A stretch of DNA of 64,000 bases. It comes from Paucibacter aquatile. GTDB lineage: Bacteria; Pseudomonadota; Gammaproteobacteria; Burkholderiales; Burkholderiaceae_C. Numbering within the stretch: position 1 is the first letter of the stretch; each line of letters starts with the position of its first letter. The stretch is taken from the NCBI RefSeq assembly GCF_002885975.1, contig NZ_POSP01000001.1, forward strand, positions 434,001-498,000, read 5' to 3'. The notes under the pieces were generated by a model. It was given only the letters and a program-made list of their open reading frames with translations. It was not told the DNA's origin and did not search any database. Of the stretch, positions 60,263 through 64,000 are shown piece by piece. Position numbers and translations under genes: made by a program.

Positions 60263-61562
60263 AGGCGCCATTCTTCGAAAGCACGATCTTTTGACCCACG
60301 ACCCCAACTCCACCGATTCCGCCAGCGATCCCCCCGCCGATCCAGACACCCTGGCCCATCAGGCCAGCGCGGCCGCCCTGCGCCGCGCCTTTCCCTGGCT
60401 GATCGCCACCCTGATCACCCTGCATGCCTGCATGGCCAGCACCCGCGTGGCGGCCAGCCTCTGGGTGCTCGATCAGGGCTATGGCGAGTGGACCGTGGGC
60501 CTCTTGCTCAGCCTCTTTGCCGTGGCGCCCATGGCCCTGGCCTTGTGGGCCGGGCGCCAGGCCGACCGCTATGGATTCCACCGCCCGGTGGGCATCGGCG
60601 TCAGCATGGCCTTGTTCGGCGCCTGTGTGGCCCTGGCCTGGCAGGGCGTCTGGACGATTGCCTTCAGCTGCCTGCTCAGCGGCGGTGCGCTCAGCGTGGC
60701 GGCCGTGGCCATCCAGCGCGAGGCCGGGCTGATGGCCGACGACCCCTCGCAGCTCAAGCGTGTGTTCAGCTGGGTGGCTTTGGGGCCGGCGCTGTCCAAT
60801 GCGCTGGCGCCGGTGGTGGCGGGGCTGTTGATCGACCATGTCAGCTTCCGCGCGGCTTTCGCCCTGGCGGCCTTGCTGCCCCTGCTGTGCTGGCTCATGG
60901 CCCGGCGCGTGCCGAGCCATCCGCCCAAGCCCCAGAGCGCGGCCCAGCGTGCCCGCCCGGCTTGGGACCTGCTGCGCCAGCCGGCCCTGCGTCAGCTGCT
61001 GTTGCTCAATGTGGTGCTGGCTGCGTGCTGGGATGCGCACAGCTTTGTCGTGCCGGTGGTCGGCCATGCGCGTGGCCTCAGTGCCTCCAGCATCGGCGTG
61101 GTGCTGGGCAGCTTTGCGGTGGCGGCCACGGTGGTGCGTCTGGCCATCGTGCGCTTCTCTCAGCATCTCGATGAGCTCAAGGCCTTGCGCAGCGCCATGC
61201 TGCTGGCCACCGTGGTGCTGGCCGGTTACTACTGGCTGCCGGGCACGGCCGGCCTGATGGTGGGCTCGGCCCTGCTGGGCCTGGCCCTGGGCTCGGTGCA
61301 GCCCATGGTGTTGTCCATGCTGCACCAGGTCACGCCACATGAACGCCACGGCCAGGCCCTGGGCCTGCGCATGCTGGCCACCAATGGCGCGACCGTGGCC
61401 ATGCCGGTGGGCTTCGGCCTGCTGGCGGCGGCCAGCGTGGCGGCCGCACCCATGTGGTTGATGGCAAGTGTGCTGCTGCTGGCGCAGCTGCCGGCCCGCG
61501 CCTTGAGCCGCCAACTGGCGCGCGAGCCCCTGGCCTCGACCGAAGAGCGCGTGCAAGGCTAG
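60207..61562 (+). CDS. MFS transporter
   Basis: A 451-residue major-facilitator protein with 12 spans: FPWLIATLITLHACMASTRV opens the first, ALWAGRQADRYGFHRPVGIG is the loop-2/3 motif (G-x-x-A-D-R-x-G), and the second half has LLGLALGSVQPMVLSMLHQV and ERHGQALGLRMLATNGATVA. Substrate unknown. The start is uncertain: no ATG lies before the first span, so a GTG at 60207 (inside rmuC) or TTG at 60291 must be used. GAGGAGGAGA at 60231-60240 could serve a non-ATG start nearby. Confidence 0.85.
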   Translation: MVPRRHRVEEENDRLQLFEGAILRKHDLLTHDPNSTDSASDPPADPDTLAHQASAAALRRAFPWLIATLITLHACMASTRVAASLWVLDQGYGEWTVGLLLSLFAVAPMALALWAGRQADRYGFHRPVGIGVSMALFGACVALAWQGVWTIAFSCLLSGGALSVAAVAIQREAGLMADDPSQLKRVFSWVALGPALSNALAPVVAGLLIDHVSFRAAFALAALLPLLCWLMARRVPSHPPKPQSAAQRARPAWDLLRQPALRQLLLLNVVLAACWDAHSFVVPVVGHARGLSASSIGVVLGSFAVAATVVRLAIVRFSQHLDELKALRSAMLLATVVLAGYYWLPGTAGLMVGSALLGLALGSVQPMVLSMLHQVTPHERHGQALGLRMLATNGATVAMPVGFGLLAAASVAAAPMWLMASVLLLAQLPARALSRQLAREPLASTEERVQG

Positions 61563-61629
61563 CCGCGAACCTATACTGGTTCAAACGGCTGCCTCCATGC
61601 AAGCGTGGCCGGGGAGAGGTGCAGACATC

Positions 61630-62490
61630 ATGGCGAATCCTGGCTCCTCAGGCCGCCGCCGCTTGGCGTGCGCCCTGGTCTTGCTGCCGGTCGGCGTGCC
61701 GGCGCTGTGGCCCCGCCATGTGCATGCCCAGCTGCCGGCGAAGGGCGGCGGCATCGAGTTCCGCATCGCCTTCGAAGACAAGGACAGCCCCGACCACACC
61801 GGCAGCCTGACCGTGCCGGCCGAGAACCCCGGCATCATCGTCGAGATGGTGCAGATGCTGCCGGCCCGCCTGGGCGGCGAGATCCGCGTGCAGCTGCTGC
61901 GCCGGCCCTGGGCGCGCTGCCTGGCCGAGCTGGAAGCCGGCCAGGTGGATGCCATCTTCTCAAGCAGCTTCAAGCCCGAGCGTTTGAAGATCGGCCTGTA
62001 TCCCATGAAGAACGGCCAGCCCGACCGGGCGCTGCGCATCGACACCAAGAGCTACAAGCTCTACACGCGGGCTGACGCCGGCCTGAGCTGGGACGGCCAG
62101 CGCTTCACCGGCCCCGAGCGGCCGCTGGAGCTGGTGGCCATGCGCGGCTACGCCATCATCGATGAGCTGCGCAAGCTGCCCGGCGTGAGCGTGTCCGAGG
62201 TGGACCGAGCCGAGGTCGCGTTCCGCATGCTGCTGGCAGGGCGCGCTCATGGCTTTGCCCAGCTCAGCGAAGCGGCCGAGCATGTGCTGCGCAACACGCC
62301 CGAATTCGACCGCGCCATCGTCAAGCTGGAGCCACCGCTGATGAGCAAGGACTACTTCCTGCAGATCAGCCATGCCTTCCACCAGCGCCACCCCAAGCTC
62401 AGCGCCCGCATCTGGCGGGCCCTGGGCGAGATCCGCCAGGGCGAGCAGGAGCGGCTGGTGGCCAAATACCTGAAGCTGAGTGCGGATTGA
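61630..62490 (+). CDS. Periplasmic solute-binding protein (family 3-like)
   Basis: A 286-residue exported protein with a signal sequence (RRRLACALVLLPVGVPALWP and HVHAQ). EFRIAFEDKD, GIIVEMVQMLPARLGGEIRV, RCLAELEAGQVDAIFSSSFK, and the late HAFHQRHPKLSARIWRALGE resemble extracellular binding proteins of the amino-acid (SBP_bac_3) type, although the ligand residues are not conserved in any way I can read. No ABC permease or ATPase is adjacent. The ATG at 61630 is preceded by GGGGAGAGG 12 bases upstream. Confidence 0.82.
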   Translation: MANPGSSGRRRLACALVLLPVGVPALWPRHVHAQLPAKGGGIEFRIAFEDKDSPDHTGSLTVPAENPGIIVEMVQMLPARLGGEIRVQLLRRPWARCLAELEAGQVDAIFSSSFKPERLKIGLYPMKNGQPDRALRIDTKSYKLYTRADAGLSWDGQRFTGPERPLELVAMRGYAIIDELRKLPGVSVSEVDRAEVAFRMLLAGRAHGFAQLSEAAEHVLRNTPEFDRAIVKLEPPLMSKDYFLQISHAFHQRHPKLSARIWRALGEIRQGEQERLVAKYLKLSAD

Positions 62491-62632
62491 GCGCCCCTTC
62501 ACACACACTCTTTCTTTCTCTCGGTTGCAGGGGCTTGATCGTCTGGGCTTCGGCCGGCCGCTCGTGAGCGACTGGGTTCTGGTGCAGGGAGGCTGACTGC
62601 TGGGGAGCCCGCTGCAGACGGACTTGAGGAAT

Positions 62633-62815
62633 CTACGAAAGGGCAGGGCCGTGGATATGGGCCTGGAGCTGAACGCGAACAAGCGGCTTTTGTTTCGGCG
62701 CGTCGCCAGACTCGGCGGCGGTCGCTTCGGGGCTGCCGGCCACCAAGGCCAGGGCCAGGATGGGCGCCCAAACGGGCGCCAGTAACACCTGCTTACCGCT
62801 GAAATAGTTTGTCAT
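62633..62815 (-). CDS. Possible small exported protein (60 residues)
   Basis: An ATG-started frame with a signal-like stretch (VLLAPVWAPILALALVAG followed by TAAES) and a short polar tail. There is no good ribosome site and no family match, so it may be spurious; it lies on the same strand as, and downstream of, the lipoprotein gene. Confidence 0.35.
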   Translation of the reverse strand: MTNYFSGKQVLLAPVWAPILALALVAGSPEATAAESGDAPKQKPLVRVQLQAHIHGPALS

Positions 62816-62929
62816 GTGAACTGCTGAAACGTCTTGCCTGCTCGGCGATGGACGCGAGTCTAGGCAGGGGTTTCGCAGCTTTCAGCTCCCCCAAAGTGAG
62901 GGTTCCGACGAACGGTCGGCCGGCTCGGT

Positions 62930-63700
62930 TCAGCGGCCGTCTTGCGGGCCGTAAAGCATCAGGCCGGCCAGGGCGCAGGCCATGGGTTCGCGTTGATCGG
63001 CAGGCAGCTGGCGCTGCTGCCAGATGCGGCCCGGGTGCAGCACCTCGACGGCGGCGATGGAGCTGCCGCGCAGGCTGTCGACGCGGTAGCCCAGGGCCGG
63101 GGATTTGAGGCTTTGTTCGACCGGCATGCCGTTCTGGGTGCGGCGTTCGGCGATCTGGCTCATGCGGTACTCGGCGCCGCCGACGTAGAGCCGGCCCTCC
63201 AGCGGCTTCCACTCGTCCTTGAGCTCCAGGCGCACGGTCTGTGCGCCATGGCGGCAGCTGCAGTCCAGCGTGGCCTTGTTGTTCTCGAGTTGCATGCCGA
63301 TCTTCAGGCCTTGCTCCTTGGCGCGGTATTCGCAGCTGCCGTCCCAATCGCGCTGACCCTTGAAGCGGTAGCTGAAGCCTTGCTTCTGGGTCTTGCTGCT
63401 GAAGAGGCCCAGCGAGCTGCTGTCGCTGCTGGTCCAGCCGCGCTTGACATGGCTGACCTGGTAGGGGCCGACCTGGAAGTCTTCGGCCGCAAACAGGCCT
63501 GTGCCTTTGGCGCGGGCGCCGACATCGAGCACCTCAGCCGTTTGGTCCAGATCGCCGGGTGCGGCCATGCGTGTGGGCGTGGTGACGCAGGCACTCAAGC
63601 CCACCAAGGTCGCCAGCAAGGCCGTCAGCGAGGCGGGTCGCCCCAGGGCCGGGGCGGGGCGGTGGGGCAGGGTTGGGGAAAAGGGTGCGTTGGCGCTCAT
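62930..63700 (-). CDS. Lipoprotein of unknown function
   Basis: A 256-residue protein with a lipobox (LTALLATLVGLSAC) after an unusually long N-terminus of about 24 residues, so the real start may be later. The mature part has VSHVKRGWTSSDSSSLGLFS, FKGQRDWDGSCEYRAKEQGL, LDCSCRHGAQTVRLELKDEW and GAEYRMSQIAE; the three or four cysteines could form disulfides. No family recognised. It stands alone on the minus strand. Confidence 0.75.
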   Translation of the reverse strand: MSANAPFSPTLPHRPAPALGRPASLTALLATLVGLSACVTTPTRMAAPGDLDQTAEVLDVGARAKGTGLFAAEDFQVGPYQVSHVKRGWTSSDSSSLGLFSSKTQKQGFSYRFKGQRDWDGSCEYRAKEQGLKIGMQLENNKATLDCSCRHGAQTVRLELKDEWKPLEGRLYVGGAEYRMSQIAERRTQNGMPVEQSLKSPALGYRVDSLRGSSIAAVEVLHPGRIWQQRQLPADQREPMACALAGLMLYGPQDGR

Positions 63701-64000
63701 GGTGTCGAGGTGCGGTTGGTATTGCCAGATGGGCTCGGACGGGGCGCAGTGTCGCCTGCGGATCCGCTTTGTGAACTCCTGTGATGGCCAGGCTCAGGTA
63801 AGTATCGTTTTCTGAACTTTTGTGGAGCTTGCCGCGCCGTGGCGGGCGGAGGCGGCCGATGCATCCTTCAGAATGCCGCCACGGGCCGCCTGTCGTGGCT
63901 CGCGGTTTTGCGCGCCGCTCGCATGCTCGCGTTTCGCTTGCGAATATGTTTGGCGGCCTGGTTTTTTCTGTGCCGGCTGGATCCGGCAGATTGGTCTTTC
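63701..64000. other. End of window, no supported gene
   Basis: Holds the promoter side of the lipoprotein gene. A plus-strand frame opening with ATG at 63859 stays open to the window edge but shows no recognisable protein and no ribosome site. A palindromic stretch (gccgcgccgtggcggg) is visible. Confidence 0.35.

Overview
The window looks like a chromosomal stretch from a high-GC betaproteobacterium of the order Burkholderiales (Rubrivivax/Roseateles-like). Evidence: a phasin with palindromic operators (polyhydroxybutyrate granules), PEP-CTERM surface proteins, a Bug/TctC-type binding protein, a large DUF3683/FAD/Fe-S dehydrogenase, HmuP/HemP-led heme uptake, and a GC-rich palindromic repeat of a kind I recall from Comamonadaceae-like genomes. 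Genes are dense, many with 4-base ATGA start/stop overlaps. No rRNA, tRNA, CRISPR, transposase or integrase gene was found.

Layout. 1-0.8 kb: 3' end of secA and a terminator. 1-3.9 kb: three PEP-CTERM anchored proteins. 4-13 kb: an eight-gene heme-uptake operon on the minus strand (hemP-hmuRSTUV-tonB-DUF2325) with a Fur-like box. 13.2-14.1 kb: bfr and bfd, so iron import, storage and release genes are clustered. 14.3-20.2 kb: a five-gene, end-to-end overlapping operon (PAP2+flippase-like fusion, GT2, ArnT-like GT83, second PAP2, PagL-like deacylase) that reads as an envelope-lipid remodelling pathway and is the strongest candidate for an undescribed system. 20.2-28.3 kb: gamma-glutamyltransferase carrying an in-frame palindromic repeat, a DHA3-type exporter with a long leader, three GNAT acetyltransferases, a photolyase-like protein with reversed domain order, a DCC protein and a glycerophosphodiesterase. 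28.6-34.2 kb: giant FAD/Fe-S oxidoreductase, TctC-like protein, HIT protein. 34.3-44 kb: TPR-like protein, ornithine cyclodeaminase with divergent Lrp regulator, PAS-GGDEF-EAL protein, penicillin-acylase-family hydrolase, patatin-like lipoprotein, LON-domain protein.

44.1-44.6 kb holds a roughly 500-bp imperfect inverted repeat between the LON-domain gene and the phasin gene. 45.6-51.1 kb: HDAC-like deacetylase, nitroreductase, Na+/H+ antiporter-like membrane protein, hydroxyacid dehydrogenase, VOC protein, and a GH19 enzyme with a histone-H1-like tail. 51.2-53 kb is visibly poorer in GC and holds three small minus-strand genes and one palindrome with the layout of an integron attC site: possibly a remnant of a cassette array. 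53-64 kb: PACE and EamA transporters, a 1430-residue multi-domain membrane protein of unknown function, RmuC, an MFS transporter, a periplasmic solute-binding protein and a lipoprotein.

Start sites were chosen by Shine-Dalgarno match, signal peptides and gene overlaps. Functions rest on motifs read by eye; no database search was run.
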